64,000 bases of DNA from the NCBI GenBank assembly GCA_038277395.1, contig CM076190.1:231728082-231792081 (forward strand). The letters are read 5' to 3'. Each line of letters starts with the position of its first letter. The first letter of the stretch is position 1. The DNA is from Dryocosmus kuriphilus. Lineage: Eukaryota > Arthropoda > Insecta > Hymenoptera > Cynipidae. Below the pieces are notes generated by a model that worked only from the letters and a program-made list of their open reading frames with translations, was not told the DNA's origin and made no database searches. Of the stretch, positions 10,342 through 22,639 are shown one piece after another. A program made the translations under genes and the position numbers.

Positions 10342-11653
10342 ATATACGGACCAAAAAAAGACTTTTGTTATTTCATATCAAATAGTTTCTTGGAAATTAC
10401 ATATGTTTTATTATTTTTTATAAAAAAATATATAAATACAGTCAGTTTGCAGTAAATTCATACGGTTGTATGTAATATATATTTTACAATCATTATACTT
10501 CACATGTCTTTCCCTCCGTCATTTTTTATGCTAAATATATTATATCTAATTTTTTGAAAGACCTTACATTTGTTGCATTCAAATTTGTATTTCACTTTGA
10601 AACACTTACAACATGTGTTACGATTCTTGTACGAGTTTAGTCTTACTGCTTGTTAACAAACTATCTATGGTATAAAATCATGATTTTGCTTGGAAATTCG
10701 ACTGCTTATATAAAAATACACTTTTTTATGTTCATACTGCTTGTGCAGGAATTGAAATATTTGATTAAAAATTTTTCTTTTTCAGGTCAACATTAAACTG
10801 TTCCATTAAATATTTGAATGAATTCCATTCAATTTTTACATGTTTGGTCGTTAATTCATTACTTTTTGGGTTTAAAATTCAAATACTTTGGTTGAATGTT
10901 ATATTTTTGTAGTTGAAAATTCAAATATTTTTTATAAATTTTTATGTAAATTTATTTGGTTCAAAATTTAGCTGTTACGTTGATTGATTGATTGATTTGT
11001 TTATTATATCCTTTACAATTTCACTTAACCTGTATGCCTTATGCTTGTCTTAACCTATTATCGCTTCCTTTTGTACAAGTTCTTAGATTCTTATGTACTA
11101 TCCTACTATATATTATCTAATCTCTAACAAGTGCGTGATACCCTCCAGGGCTTCCGTATCCTCTTACCATTACTCTTCATGCTTTACCAAGTGACGCAAC
11201 ACTAACTTTCTTTGTACATATTTCAATTTCGATTTTGGTTTTCTCCTCCTCCCCCATATATCCTCGCTTCCCTTTTCCTTTCTAAGCTCTTCACCCAGAT
11301 TCTCCCTTGTCCACAACCGCTGAGTATCCACCTAACATTATTTACCACGCTCGTTCCCCATTTGTCTTCGCCTATGCACCTATCCAACACATGCTCCCAT
11401 GATTACCTTTCATACCAACATACCCTGCACATTTTCATTTCTTCACTCATCCAATATTTACATTCATTCATGACTTTACCCATTCTGAAACGTATCATCC
11501 TGGCCCACCTGCACTCCTTTTCCAATTTCCCTAAATATTCTGGGACCCATTCCATCTTGATAAATTAAAACCATTTATTATATTTTGACTCCATATTCTT
11601 TCCCACCTCTTCTCTTCCTGCTTCTTACTCATTTCCCCTTCAATTGCCAGCCA

Positions 11654-12712
11654 CTACCTCCCCTCGTCACACATTCTCCATTCCCTTCTAACTTGCCATC
11701 TCTCTTCCTCCCATTTTGAATGTCCCGTGTTACTTCTTCTCTCTCTATTTATTAATTCCTGTCGGCACATTTGTGCTATTTTGATACCTTTACCACCCAT
11801 AAGTTTCTTTTCGAAATTCCAAATCCTTTTTCTCTGCCTTATCACCAATTTCTCTCTCCCTGTTTATTCTCTCAACATATAGCCTGGGCAGTTCCAGCTT
11901 ACTCTAATAACCCACCTCAGTAATCTTTCTTGCATGTTCTCTACCTTCTTGTACTCCTTCCAGCCCCATATTTCTACTCCATGGCACACCAAGGACCATA
12001 CCATTGAGCCAAACAGCCATAATCTCATCTTCCAGTCCTCTTCGAATCTTCTTTTTCCAATCTCCCACACTTGACCCATCACCTTACTCGCACTTTCCAT
12101 CCTTTTTTTCACCTGAAGATCATTTCCGTCACCCACTTCGAACCAAAATTTTAAATAACAGAATTCCTCTATCGTTTCCACTATTTCTCCATTTATCTTC
12201 CATCCATACTTTACTTCATTCTTTCTCTTTGTGAAACATACAATTTTTCTCTTGGTCACATTAATAGTAAAGTCTTTGTACCACCCATACTCTTCGAATC
12301 CTTTCATTAGCAAGCTCCTTCCATTTTCGTTCTCTGCTAGAAGCACCACATCTTCCGCGTATGCTAATGAGTATATTCATTTATTTCCTAGACCTGTACC
12401 TCCTTTGCAATTCTTTTCCACTTTCTCTTCTATGTCTGCTAACATTATTCTATAGAACAATGGGCTTAGCAGGTAACCTTGCCTGAGACCCTTCCCTGTC
12501 GAAAACTCCTCCCATTTCTGTTCCCAAAACCTCACCCTTGTTTTCGTCCCCGTAAAGACCTCTTTTATCCTCTCAATCAACTCTTCGTTGATCTCCCTTT
12601 CTTTCACTGCTTTCGTCCAAACTTTCCTACTCACCTGGTTGCAGATTGCTTTAAAATGTACGAAAAGTGCAACTATCTTTCCATTTTTTTGTCCTTTCTC
12701 AATGTACCTCAC
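11654..12712 (-). pseudogene. LINE reverse transcriptase and C-terminal domain, inactive
   Basis: Three frames (12712-12377, 12349-11864, 11848-11654) cover the palm and C-terminus. Motif A reads FVHFKAICN where FVDFKAAFD is usual, so both aspartates are lost. The GKGLRQG motif is intact. The YADD box reads LAYAEDVVLL in the frame at about 12350, with Asp replaced by Glu. TINVTK, the GVEIWGWKE block and the arginine-rich tail follow. The fingers region upstream of motif A is missing. This copy cannot encode an active enzyme. Confidence 0.8.
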
Positions 12713-13596
12713 CCTCCCCTCCTGTCTTTCACATCGAGTAATTTCTCGTATTCGCTTTTCCTTTTATTATATTCCTTTCTGTCTATCACTCCTCTTCTCC
12801 AATTCTTTAACGATACCTTCATACTTTCTTTACTGTCTATAAATTCCACGCACCACCATCCTCTTGTCTCCCTCCCTTGCTCCTTTCTGGACCTAATCTC
12901 TTCCACTGTCTTCTCTACCCTTTCCTTTATCTTACACAACACAGCATCCAAGCCTTCCCCCTCTTCAATCATAGTATTATCTTCTTCCATTCCTTCTGTA
13001 CATTCTCTTATTTTATCAACTCCCAACTTGCCCATCTTTGCTTCCTTCCTTGTCACTTCCTCCCTCTTCCTTCCCTTTCTTCTGCCATTCACACATTTCA
13101 ACGTCGCAATTACCGGGCAGTGTTCTGACCCTGTTTCGTTGCCTACTTCCATTCTTTCCAACAGCCTCCTTATCCTTTCCTCTGCCAGAATGTAGTCTAT
13201 TACTGTTGCTTCTCCTGAAAATGTAATATCTCCTTCCTCATCCAACTCCGAGTTCCCATTACAAGCGAACCATCCTGTTTTTCCCAGAATGTCCTGCAGA
13301 GTCGTACCCTCCTGGTCCATCGATTTATGTTTTGATTTTCTCTTGAATGTTTAACTCCATTCATCCCTTATTTCCTCTTACTGTTTCCCTATCCAAGCAT
13401 TCACATCGCCTCCGATCAAAACCAATTCATCATAATCTTTCGCTAGCCATTTCCTAATCACACTCCAACACTCTTCTTCTCCCCTTCTCCTGTAGATGCA
13501 AACTATCCTCACCTTTCTTCTTCCTGTCTTCACAATTCTCATAATTACTGCATTCGTTTCCCCAAATCCCATTTCTATTCTCTCTTCAGCTACCAA
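12709..13596 (-). pseudogene. LINE apurinic-type endonuclease domain, frameshifted
   Basis: Two adjoining frames (13596-13378 and 13320-12709) make up an exonuclease-endonuclease-phosphatase domain. Landmarks are CIYRRRG, LIGGDVNAWIG (family GDFNA; the Phe is Val but Asp and Asn are kept), then TVIDYILAEERI and GSEHCPVIATLKC, where the family expects SDHxP; the Asp has become Glu. The frame is broken between 13378 and 13320. Downstream basic sequence runs into the RT remnant without the usual linker and fingers, indicating internal deletion. Confidence 0.75.
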
Positions 13597-14695
13597 TTCA
13601 TGACTTACTCCTTACACCATACCACCTTTCTTTCTTCCCTTTACCTTCTCTCTTTGCCTCTTGCATCTTCCATATATACCCCTTGGGTAACTTCCTCTTC
13701 ACCTTCCTCCAATCATTTTGATCTACCCAGGTTTCACTCAAAACCGCTACATCTCAATTCTTCACCCCTTCCCATAATCCTTCATCTTTATTCATTAGCC
13801 CTGATACGTTCCAGAACGCTACTCTCATTTCTTATTTGCTTCCTTTCTCCCTTCTTTCTTTTTTACGTCCCCTCTCTATTTTTATTGAAACCCCGTGACT
13901 CCGCCTTCTCCTCCTCCTGTACTTTTATCCTCTACTGTTCCCATTGTCTTCTTCCCTTTACCACTAATCTTTGCTTCTTCCCCTCGTCACTATATACCCT
14001 CCCTATACAGTTGACACAACTTTACTTTCTCTTCATCCCATATTCACGCGTTAACGTTCACCGACATCCTGTCTTTCCCTCTTCATACCGTGTTCTCTTT
14101 CCTTCTTTTACTCCACGCTCTCTGTTTCATCATTTGCTTCCCTCTTCTTTCATTCCACGTCATATATCCTCTATTCTTTCTTCCATACCCTTTGAAGCCT
14201 TCTTTATCTCAAAATATCACCTTTCTCTTCCTCACTTCTCTCTTTCACTATACATACACTCGATCTACCTTCATTCTTATTCCTACTCCATTTACCTCAT
14301 CCACATGCACTTTTTTCCCAATTTACCCTAACAGCCTTTCCACTTCTTCTGTCTCTGATTCACTATACACTTTCGTTCTTCTAATAACTATATTTCTAAT
14401 ACATTTCGTCTTCTCTTCTATTTTCATTTTCCTTTCTAATTCTCTCCATCTTGATTTCATTCTCACATTTTGTAGGATAACATTCTCATTCAATTATTTT
14501 ATCTTCCCTCCTTCTTTGACCCCTGCATCCACTTTCTGCCTGTCCTCAGACTTACATTGTACATTTCTCAACCTTTCTTCTAACTTTTACATATAAAATT
14601 TTCTCTCTTTGTCACTCATCTTTTGATTTTCCCGATATCCTCAAAATGTATCAAACCTTATCCTTTTCCTGCCGCCACACCTGACTCCATTCTTC

Positions 14696-14962
14696 TCACT
14701 TCTCGCTGACTTTCCTCTTTCCGTACCAGACATCGTCCCCTCTCTTTCGCATATCATTCAGACTGCGATTCGTTTCCTGTCTAAACCCTATAATGAGGCT
14801 TTCCAGATTCTCTAGATCGACTTTCCCTGTTTCCTTATTTCTCTCAGTTGGAGACTTTCTCTTAAGCTTTTTCCGCAATTTCTCTTCTCTCTGTTCACTC
14901 CCCTCCTCTTCCCTTGTTCTTTTACACTCTTCTGTCTTGTCCCTCTCACCGCTTTTTTCCAT
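14696..14962 (-). pseudogene. LINE ORF1 remnant
   Basis: An 88-residue frame extremely rich in Glu, Lys and Arg (EKLRKKLKRKSPTERNKETG), with a short leucine-containing segment LENLESLIIGFRQETNRSL suggestive of a coiled coil. It lies upstream of the endonuclease in the same orientation, where ORF1 of a LINE belongs. No zinc knuckle is seen. The assignment rests on position and composition only. Confidence 0.45.
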
Positions 14963-15499
14963 TAAACCTCCCCCTGTCTCAACTTGATAAAAAGTTGTCT
15001 TGATCCTAAACTATTAGATCTCGATCTACTAAGCAGTTCCTGATTTGATGGTCTACCTCGAGTTCTTCTGTCGGCTAGTCCACCTTTCTTTCTCCTCTCA
15101 CAAGGTTTTCCGGCGTAGTTAAATGCATCTCTGCATCATCTGGATCAACAGTACTATCCCCGGCATCACCCATACCCCTCCCTGTTTCGCCGATCACAGT
15201 GACCTAATCAGCACCGAGGTTACCTACCTACTGCTGCCATCTCCTGGCCCGCATTGGGCTCCTCAGTATAAGCATGCTGGTCTAACTTACCAATCTGGTG
15301 TCCCTATCTTCCCTGTCACGTTTCCGAACTCGGCAACTAACTACTAAGCTCTTACTTTCGACTTTCGTTTAAACCCCTTTAACTTCACACAACAACTCCC
15401 CCCCACACCACCACACAAGCCTTTCAATACACCAACCTCCCTTATCGTCTTTCAACTCAATCATGCCTCCACACTCGTCGCGAAAACCAAAAAAGGTAG

Positions 15500-16640
15500 C
15501 ACAGAAAAAACACGCGTACTTTACCTTTCGGTACCGGAAACGGAAGTCATTCAGCTGTCACATATTATTTGGCTGAAATTTCTTAATCTTCGATTAAAAA
15601 TTCAACTATTATATTTATTTGGCGAACTCACTGCTTTCAGTTCAAAATTAAATGATTTAGTTGAAAATGCATCTCTTGCGCTTAAAAATTACGTGTTGCA
15701 TTTTTGTTCGACGTTATTTTACGCATAATTCGTCATTTTTTATAAGTTTTCATAAAAAAATATAATTCTTTGTTGACAGTCACGACCCAAAATAAACTTC
15801 TTTAGCAAATCCAGTGCAGAAGTATGCTTTTTTGTGATTAGGTTGTCAAAACAGGAATTCGAGGTTCTCTAACACAACCTCAAATTATTAAAACATGTAC
15901 GTTTTTCTGAAAAAACTCAATATTTTGGTTATAAATAAAATTAAACTTATTCATTAAATTTCTTTAAAATATCTGTAAACTCCTGGAAATGTCTTAAAGT
16001 CGTTTGAAATATTTGTGCTAAAGCTAAAAGTTTATTCAACAAATACAATTTGTGTAACACATTTTTAACTTTACCGAAATAATATGAGACCGTGTTTCGA
16101 AACTTCTAATTAGGCAACATCACTGCCACCAGTGTCACGTATTTCCAAGTCATTGCTTCATAACCGAAAAATAAGAACTACTAAGACAACCTATTTATCT
16201 TACATTATCTACTTCTATTTAAAGTGATTAACAAAGATTGAACAAAAATTTTGTAAAGAACGGTGTATTTAGAAGCAAGTGTGAAATACCAGAATCAAAA
16301 ATTTTTAAGCGTTGTCAAAACAAGAAATTTGGCCTCAGAAATACTAGGGAGATATCCTTCTTTGAAGCTGTGACTTTCTTATACGAAATTTATATATTTT
16401 TCTTGAATGTTAATCTTTGTTTTTTTTAAATTCAAATATTTTTGATATAAAATTAATGCTTTTTATAAAGCTTAGATGTTCCATTTTTGCTTCAGAATTA
16501 ATCGTCCTTGCTTTGGCATTTGACTACTTCTTCTTTGAAATTGAAGGGTTTTACTTAATTGAGTAGCTATGCTAGAAAAGTTCTGCCTCACCAAAACAAG
16601 CTTCGCGCTGCTGCCGACAGATTCCGCCACTACTCCCTCA
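15500..16640. other. AT-rich sequence without recognised genes
   Basis: Only AT-biased short frames. Fragments such as TTGAAAATGCAT and TTCAACTAT recall the degenerate 'TTCAAC' repeats of 48.3-49.5 kb. No coding or RNA feature was identified. Confidence 0.5.
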
Positions 16641-17150
16641 GTGGTACGTGTCCGTGCTAATTTATCGACAGTCGGTGTTACCCTGAGTCGGTAAGGTAGG
16701 GGTTCATAACCATAAAATTCTTTTTTTTTTCTCCACCATATGGCACCAATGTCCGTTATAGACAGTCGGTATTACCCTGCATCGGGAAAGTATGAAAGTT
16801 GAGGCAGGTATTTATCATATATAGTGCACCCACAAGCTTAGCGTGAACGCTACTTCCCTTCTTACTATTAAGGTTATGTATTGGAATTTACTTCCCAAAA
16901 ATTCTCTCTTACTCTCCATGGCTTGTATCCGACAATATGAGAGTATAAATTCAATGGGCGATGACGTTATCAAGCAGGTTTGAACGTGTTTCCCCCTCTC
17001 TCTTTTACTGACCTCATTATTTTGATGCCATTGATCCTAGAAGTTTATAGGCGCGAGAATTCAACTCCACTTATTTCGACAGGCACGCGATGCAGGTTTG
17101 AACGTGCTTTCCCCCCTCTCTCTCCAACGCTGGACTAATTATTTTAATGG
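16640..17150. repeat. Pairs of short direct repeats
   Basis: GACAGTCGGTGTTACCCTGAGTCGG at about 16668 recurs diverged at about 16761 (GACAGTCGGTATTACCCTGCATCGG), both followed by a T-run or AAAGT. A second pair, GCAGGTTTGAACGTG followed by TTTCCCCCTCTCTC, lies at about 16975 and 17092. Their meaning is unknown; they look like old tandem duplications. Confidence 0.6.
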
Positions 17151-17239
17151 CACTATGGGTAGGAGAAGGGATGGAGGGGAAAATGGGGAGTCTCAATGCT
17201 GCACAATAGATCATCATGTTACGCAAGAATATGCAATAA

Positions 17240-17790
17240 TTTAAAATCTCAAAATAATCAGATATTGAAAATCAACAGTTTTTCTGGGTTACGCTCAAGA
17301 AATGCAATCACTTTTCCCTCTTGTAAAATTCAGGACTATTAAAGTTCCTGAATCAAAACACAAAATCTAAACTCGAAAATCTCAAAGTAATCAGATATTG
17401 AAAAACAACCATTTTTCTCGATTACGATTAATGCTCAAGAAATGCAATCACTTTTCCCTTTTGTAAAATTCCGTACGACAAACAGTTTTGTGAATTAAAA
17501 CACAAAATCTAAACTCGAAAATCCTAAAATAATCAGATATTGAAAAACAACCATTTTTGTGGGTTGTGCTCAAGAAATGCAATTACTTTTCCGTTTCGTA
17601 AAATTCCGTACGCCTAACAGTTCCTAAATCAAAACTCGAAAATCTCAAAATAATCAGATATTGTAAAACAAAAATTTTTGTGGCTTGTGCTCAAGAAATG
17701 CAATCACTTTTCCCAATTGTAAAATTCCGTACGGTAACAGTTCCTGAATGAAAACTCAAAATCAAACTCGAAAAACTCAATGGAGTTTCT
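17240..17790. repeat. Tandem array, four units of about 120-140 bp
   Basis: AATCAGATATTG starts at 17256, 17389, 17531 and 17652. Each unit continues with AAAACAACCATTTTT, TGCTCAAGAAATGCAAT, CACTTTTCCC, TGTAAAATTC and CAAAATCTAAACTCGAAAA. Confidence 0.9.
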
Positions 17791-17925
17791 CAAACGTCAT
17801 ATTACACAATATTTCATCACATTGTGCAGGATGATGCAATACATATAGAAGTTTCTCGAGCGTTATGTATAGTACACAAGATTTCATCACATTGCATAAG
17901 ATGATTCAAAGAGTTCTCGAAGCAT
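17787..17925. repeat. Two-unit repeat of about 65 bp
   Basis: AGTTTCTC...CGT.AT, a CACAA.ATTTCATCACATTG core and a G.ATGAT.CAA end occur twice in tandem. Related bits (GCACAATAGATCATCATG) appear at about 17200, so the neighbouring array may have arisen inside a larger duplication. Confidence 0.6.
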
Positions 17926-18334
17926 CAGGTGGGGGATCTTTCCTTCATTATTGTCATGTTTATATTACTGTAATTCTTAGATCTCTTGCATTTTAAGAAT
18001 AAGCAAGATGAGTTCGGCTAAAGAAATGAAGATGAGTAGTACTTACGATGTTTAAAAAATCACGCTGAATTAACTCATTAAAAGAACTATACATTACAGA
18101 GCAATAGAAGGACACTGCATACGTAGTACCATACTGGGTCTATTTTATTAATTTATATAAACTAAGGAGATAAAATTTACAGTCGCGCATATTACATGTG
18201 TTAAATCTACTTTTGGAAATAATAAACGAGATTTTAAGCTGTTAAAAGTCAGCTGATAAAAATATCATTTAATAAAGCTTGCCTCTCTTATTTCATTAAC
18301 GGTTGAGATTATTTGAAGACATTATTTCTGTTTC
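17926..18334. other. No recognised feature
   Basis: AT-rich sequence between the tandem arrays and the large palindrome; nothing recognised. Confidence 0.5.
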
Positions 18335-19199
18335 AAGTAACCGCAATCAATCTACCAAATGAATCAGCTACAGACATTTTATAGTCCACTGTAAGAAGCT
18401 TTGCCATCATCTTCAAAACAACAGAGTAATATGCTAAGAAATCCAATTCATTTAATTGAAACCTTGTAATAATGTCATGATTAGTGAAGTATTGGAGATA
18501 TTAAAATGAATCACTGACAATGAAAAAATATTTTTCTTAGGTCAATATTGATATGATTCAAGAGACAAAAAGGCAAACTAGATGAATAATGAATAAATTT
18601 GTACTACTGATTTCTATACTAATTAGACAAAATGATCGAATTCTTGCATACAAGTACAAAGAAATCTTTTCAGTGATATTAAAACTGAAATTTACCTTAA
18701 TTAACTATTAAAATATATGAGGAAGAGGAGGTGGTGTTCTTTGTGTGGTTTGGAGAGAATCATTATGTAGTTGAAACAAGAAGAGAGGGAAAAATGTTGG
18801 ATTCAATCATTACACACCCTAAATCATAAGCTGAAGCTTTGAAAGATGAGCTGATCCTCTCTTGCACTTACCAAAATTAATTCAGGTGAGCTGAGTGAAG
18901 AAGCAATACACATGCATTTTGAAAATTATATTTATTTAAATTATTACAATACAGTAGCTTTAAAGAACTACATATAACATTTTATATGTGATTCTTAAGT
19001 TACATTTACAGGAAATGTTCAATCCAATAACTCAAATGTTAATTCAACAATTAGAAATATTGAAGCAGCAATTGTTAAAGTTTTTACAGAATTAGGAAGA
19101 ATATTATCATTTAGTAGTGCCAGCCTCTTTTAGTTCACTAATGATTGCAATTATTTCAAGCTACTTATTTCTGCTTCCAGTTGATTGGGATTGTTAAAG

Positions 19200-19436
19200 T
19201 TAGCACATTCGATCTACCAATTCATTCGGATGTTCCCAGTAATCCGACAATTTTGTCTCTCTTTCATATTGAGAGGAAAAGTCACTTTCAACGTCATCTT
19301 CATCACCATCATCCTCATCTTCATTATTATCAGCCTCGTCCATATTTGCATTATTACTCCTATCATCAGCATAATTATTGATTGTCACGAATGTTGGATT
19401 ATCATGTTGATAAAATTCTTCTTTTTTCAGCTTCAT
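19200..19436 (-). pseudogene. Left-arm copy of the acidic ORF
   Basis: A 78-residue frame containing FYQHDNPTFVTINNYADD, a long Asp/Glu/Asn run (EADNNEDEDDGDEDDVESDF) and WEHPNELVDRMC. It matches the right-arm ORF at 21743-22192 with only a few substitutions, mostly conservative, and remains open, but it lacks an N-terminal zinc finger and continues into a stop. It is a truncated duplicate. Confidence 0.6.
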
Positions 19437-19995
19437 GTTCTGATTCTCATTTTCGCTTCTCCACTTGTGACTTCAATTCAGGTTTAACCATCTGAGAATG
19501 CCGGCAAGTTTCTTTAATGGAGGAGAATGTAGTTCGATTTCTTCTTGAATATCTCAATCCTCATTAGGTTTCAAATTTTTCTGCTTTCGATGATGAATTA
19601 GTTGCTGTTTTGAATTGGTCTTATAGTTTCAGACACCTTTGCAATTTTTCGAAAGCCTCTCTCATCATGGTCATCATTATATGCATGATTCTTTGCTTGC
19701 ACACCGCTGGATTGTTGGGTATGACTTGAGTCGCAGTGAATATCTCCCTTGTCCAGTTGGGAGGTATATCCTTTAATTTACCTTCATAATAATTTACGTC
19801 TTAGAGTTTAATACATAAAGGCATATACATAGAAAGATGTTGATTCCGCAGGCTCAAAGTTATCTAATATTGAAACAAAAACCCGTTAGCCATATTTTAT
19901 CACGTAGAAGGCGCCAGTATAACTGAAGGGGTCAGCAACTCAGCCGGTAAAACGGGAGAGCTTTCATATCATTTTTTCTCTTCCAACTTTCCCTG

Positions 19996-20330
19996 AAATT
20001 TCAAAGTTAGAATTTGTGCAAACAAATTATATTATTCTCCCTGCTCCAACTCTAAAAATATTCCCTAAAATTCAAAAATCATAAATTGTGCAAACGAATC
20101 ACACCATTTTCCCTATTCCAATACTAAAAACGTTTCCTGAAATTTCAAAATTACAATTTGTTCAATCAAATTGTACCATTTTCCCTGTTCCAAATCCAAA
20201 AGCGTTCCACAGATATTTATTTTACCTCTTTCCAGCTAATAAAGCTGAGGACAATTTTGCGCCCTCTCCGGCTAATAAAACTGAGGACAATATTGTCCCC
20301 CTTTCCAGCTGATAAAATTTAGGACAATAT
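19996..20330. repeat. Two small tandem arrays in the palindrome spacer
   Basis: From about 19980 to 20210 a roughly 75-base unit (CCAAC..TTCCCTGAAATTTCAAA, AATTTGTGCAAAC, CATTTTCCCT) is repeated three times. From about 20230 to 20325 a unit of about 39 bases (TTCCAGCTAATAAAACTGAGG, ACAATATTG) is repeated three times; related GAGGACAAT pieces recur near 20698 and 20730. Confidence 0.75.
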
Positions 20331-20504
20331 GAAATTTTAATTTTGAAATTTTAAGGAATATATTAGAGGTGGAAGAGGAAAAGATGGTATGATAACTCTC
20401 CCGTATTACAGACTGAGTTGCAGAACTCTGACAGCTATACTGGCACCATCTGCATAGTAAAATATGATGACTTTGCCTTTTGTTTCAAGATTAGATGTTA
20501 CGTT

Positions 20505-20612
20505 TATATCCTCCTCCTCCTCCTCCTCCTCATAACCTTCCTCTTCATAACCTTCCTGTCGCAATACCCTCCTCCTACTCCGCCTCCTCCTCCTCCTCCT
20601 CCTCTGGAAATA
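20505..20612 (+). repeat. (TCC)n-rich microsatellite
   Basis: Runs of CCTCCTCCTCCT interrupted by CATAACCTTCCTCT. A related TCC-rich tract occurs in the zinc-finger segment at about 21367-21445 and again at 23152-23190. The sequence after it (CAGGTGAGCGAATATCCATTCATG) duplicates 21470-21500. Confidence 0.85.
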
Positions 20613-21364
20613 TACTCAGCACAGGTGAGCGAATATCCATTCATGTTGTGGCAGTGTCCAAAGTGCTCAAAAGTTTAATCAAGACTCAATTTAATATTGT
20701 CCTCAGTCTTATCATCTGAAGAAGGGACAAATATTGTCCTCAGCTTTATCAGCAACGTTGGAAGATGAAGAATGATATGAAAGCTCTTCCGTTTTATCGA
20801 CTGAGTTGCGGGCCCTTTACAGTTGTACTGGCGCCTACTACGTAATTAAGTATGCCGACCCGGTATTTGTTTCAAGATTAGAGATTATGTTTCGTGTGTC
20901 AATAACTTTGCGCCTGCGCAATCGACATCATCTTTCTACGTATATGGCGTTATGTATTGAACTCTAGACGTAAATTACTATGAAGGTAAATTTAAGGATA
21001 CACCTCCCAACTGGACAAGAGAGATATTCGCTGTGACTCAAATCATTCTCAAATATCCAGCGGCGTACGAGCACAAGGACCATCAAGAGCAAACTATCGC
21101 TGGCAAATTCTTCGAACAGGAAATTTTCAAAGTGAAGCATCCAGATATATACCTTGCGGAAAAAAGTAATCAAGAAACGTGGTAACAAAGTATATGTAAA
21201 GTGGTTAGGCTTGACAAATCAGATATGAAATCAATTTTCTTGCAATGTTGTATCAACTCTGTGCAACGTTGAACCATCCTTGAACCAACGTTGAGATAAC
21301 GTTGACTTAACGTTTATTCAACTTTTGTTTGACGTCAGTTGAAGATTTCTTTAACATTAATTCA

Positions 21365-21688
21365 ATGTCCTCCTCATACCCTTCCTCCTCATCATACCAC
21401 TCTTCCTTCTACTCCTCCTCCTCCTCCTCTTTCTCCTCCACCTCTTGCGCCTCAGGATATAAACTCACTACTGGTGAACGAATAGGCATTCATGTTGTGG
21501 CAGTGAAAAAAATGACTTCCACATGTCCAAATTGCTCAAAAGTTTATTCAAGGCTTAATAATTTAAAAAGACATGCAAAATACTCTTGCACAGCAAAGAT
21601 TCGTGTGTGTTATGATGATGATGATGAGAGAGGCTTTCGAAAAATTTCAAAGTTTTCTGACAATTCAAGACAGCAACAAACAGAATAG
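21365..21688 (+). CDS. C2HC zinc-finger protein fragment
   Basis: From ATG 21365 the frame opens with a Ser/Tyr-rich low-complexity segment produced by a TCC microsatellite, then YKLTTGERIGIHVVAVKK and a single finger, CPNCSKVYSRLNNLKRHAKYSC (C-X2-C-X12-H-X4-C; pattern given, 22 residues), followed by an Asp-run DDDD and a polar tail to TAG at 21686. The finger resembles the single alternative-exon fingers of insect BTB zinc-finger genes such as lola, but no BTB domain is near. A degenerate duplicate of the finger start (QCPKCSKV, then stop) lies at 20650-20680. More likely part of a transposon-borne gene captured in the palindrome than a host exon. Confidence 0.45.
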   Translation: MSSSYPSSSSYHSSFYSSSSSSFSSTSCASGYKLTTGERIGIHVVAVKKMTSTCPNCSKVYSRLNNLKRHAKYSCTAKIRVCYDDDDERGFRKISKFSDNSRQQQTE

Positions 21689-21742
21689 AAAGACTAATAA
21701 CCCAATTCATCGAAAACAGACAAATTGGAAACCTAATGAGGA

Positions 21743-22192
21743 TTGAGATATTCAAGAAGAAATCGAACTACATTCTCCTCCATTAAAGAACCTTGCCGGC
21801 ATTCTCAGATGGTTAAACCTGAATTGAGGACACAAGTGGAGAAGCGAAAATTAGAGTCAGAACATGAAGATGAAAAAGAAGAATTTTATCAACATGATAA
21901 TCCAACATTCGTGACAATGAATAATTATGCTGATGATGGGAGTAATAATGCAAATATGGACGAGGCTGATAATAATGAAGATGAGGATGATGGTGATGAA
22001 GATGACGTTGAAAGTGACTTTTCCTCTCAATATGAAATAGAGACAAAATTTTCGAATTACTGGGAACATCCGAATGAATTGGTAGATCGAATGTGCTCAC
22101 TTTTACAATCCCAATCAACTGGAAGCAGAAATAAGTAGCTTGAAATAATTGCAATCACTAATGAACTAAGAGAGGCTGGCACTATTGAATGA
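21743..22192 (+). CDS. Acidic protein segment with NELVDR...ELREAG tail
   Basis: The frame holds a basic/polar N-terminus, then FYQHDNPTFVTMNNYADD, a strongly acidic run and YWEHPNELVDRMCSLLQSQS. A stop at 22136-22138 is followed in the same frame by LEIIAITNELREAGTIE and TGA at 22190-22192. The NELVDRLxxLxxSQ...NEIxxIxEELREAGII ending is a tail I have seen on uncharacterised, repeat-associated insect proteins; its function is unknown. The first stop may be a recent mutation of this copy. It is preserved in both palindrome arms, so the ORF was intact when the inversion formed. Confidence 0.45.
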
Positions 22193-22639
22193 TAATATTC
22201 TTATTAATTCTGTAAAAACTTTAACAATTGCTGCTTCAATATTTCTAATTGTTGAGTTAACATTTGAATTATTGGATTGAACATTTCCTGTACACATAAC
22301 TTAAGAATCACATATAAAATGTTATATGTAGCTCTTTAAATTTACTATATTGCAATAAATTAAATGAATATAATTTTCAAAATGTATGTGTATTTCTTCT
22401 TCTCTCCGCTCACCTGAATTCATTTTAGTTAGTGCAAGAGAGGATCAGCTCATGTTTTAAAGCTTCAACATATGACTTAGGGCGTGTAGTGATTGAATCC
22501 AACATTCTTCAGTATCTGTTTGTTTCAACTACCAGATGATACTCCCCAACCCTAACCAGAAAACACCACCTCCTCTTCCTCATATATTGTACTAGTGAAC
22601 TGATGTTACTTACAGTTTTATTATCACTGTAAATATTTC

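Larger units (their letters stand above)
7030..10780 (+). repeat. Segmental duplication, copy A (interrupted by BEL/Pao)
   Basis: The sequence from about 7030 to 7912 and from 10342 to about 10780 is collinear with 25800-26534 plus 31237-31480. Within each copy is a diverged tandem array of about 270-300-bp units, recognisable by TTTGTATTTCACCTTGAAAC, a CCGTCCTTTTT..AAAATATATTA block, and AATCCAGACTTGCTGCGTTAAAT...ATACGTGTATGTAACATATG. Units near 7330, 7600 and 7900 are followed after the insertion by another near 10650. The shared array order shows that array expansion preceded the duplication. Confidence 0.8.
10979..15500 (-). mobile_element. Non-LTR retrotransposon (LINE), decayed, about 4.5 kb
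   Basis: The element reads right to left. Its 5' region (about 15500-15000) is a C-rich untranslated stretch on the plus strand, followed by an ORF1 remnant (14962-14696), an endonuclease domain (about 13600-12710), a reverse-transcriptase remnant (12712-11650) and a tail of (ATCA)n at 10998-10979. The whole body is purine-rich on the coding strand, giving the long T/C-rich appearance of the plus strand. The RT and C-terminal sequence resemble LINEs abundant in ants and wasps and often annotated as Jockey-like; clade is uncertain. Confidence 0.8.

Noticed and set aside
10785..10830. Second exon of the copy A secreted protein after TTTTTCAG
   Set aside because: Joined to the leader in phase it stops after two codons.
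12004..14596. Several plus-strand Ser/Pro/Phe-rich open frames
   Set aside because: They are the antisense shadow of a purine-rich LINE coding strand.
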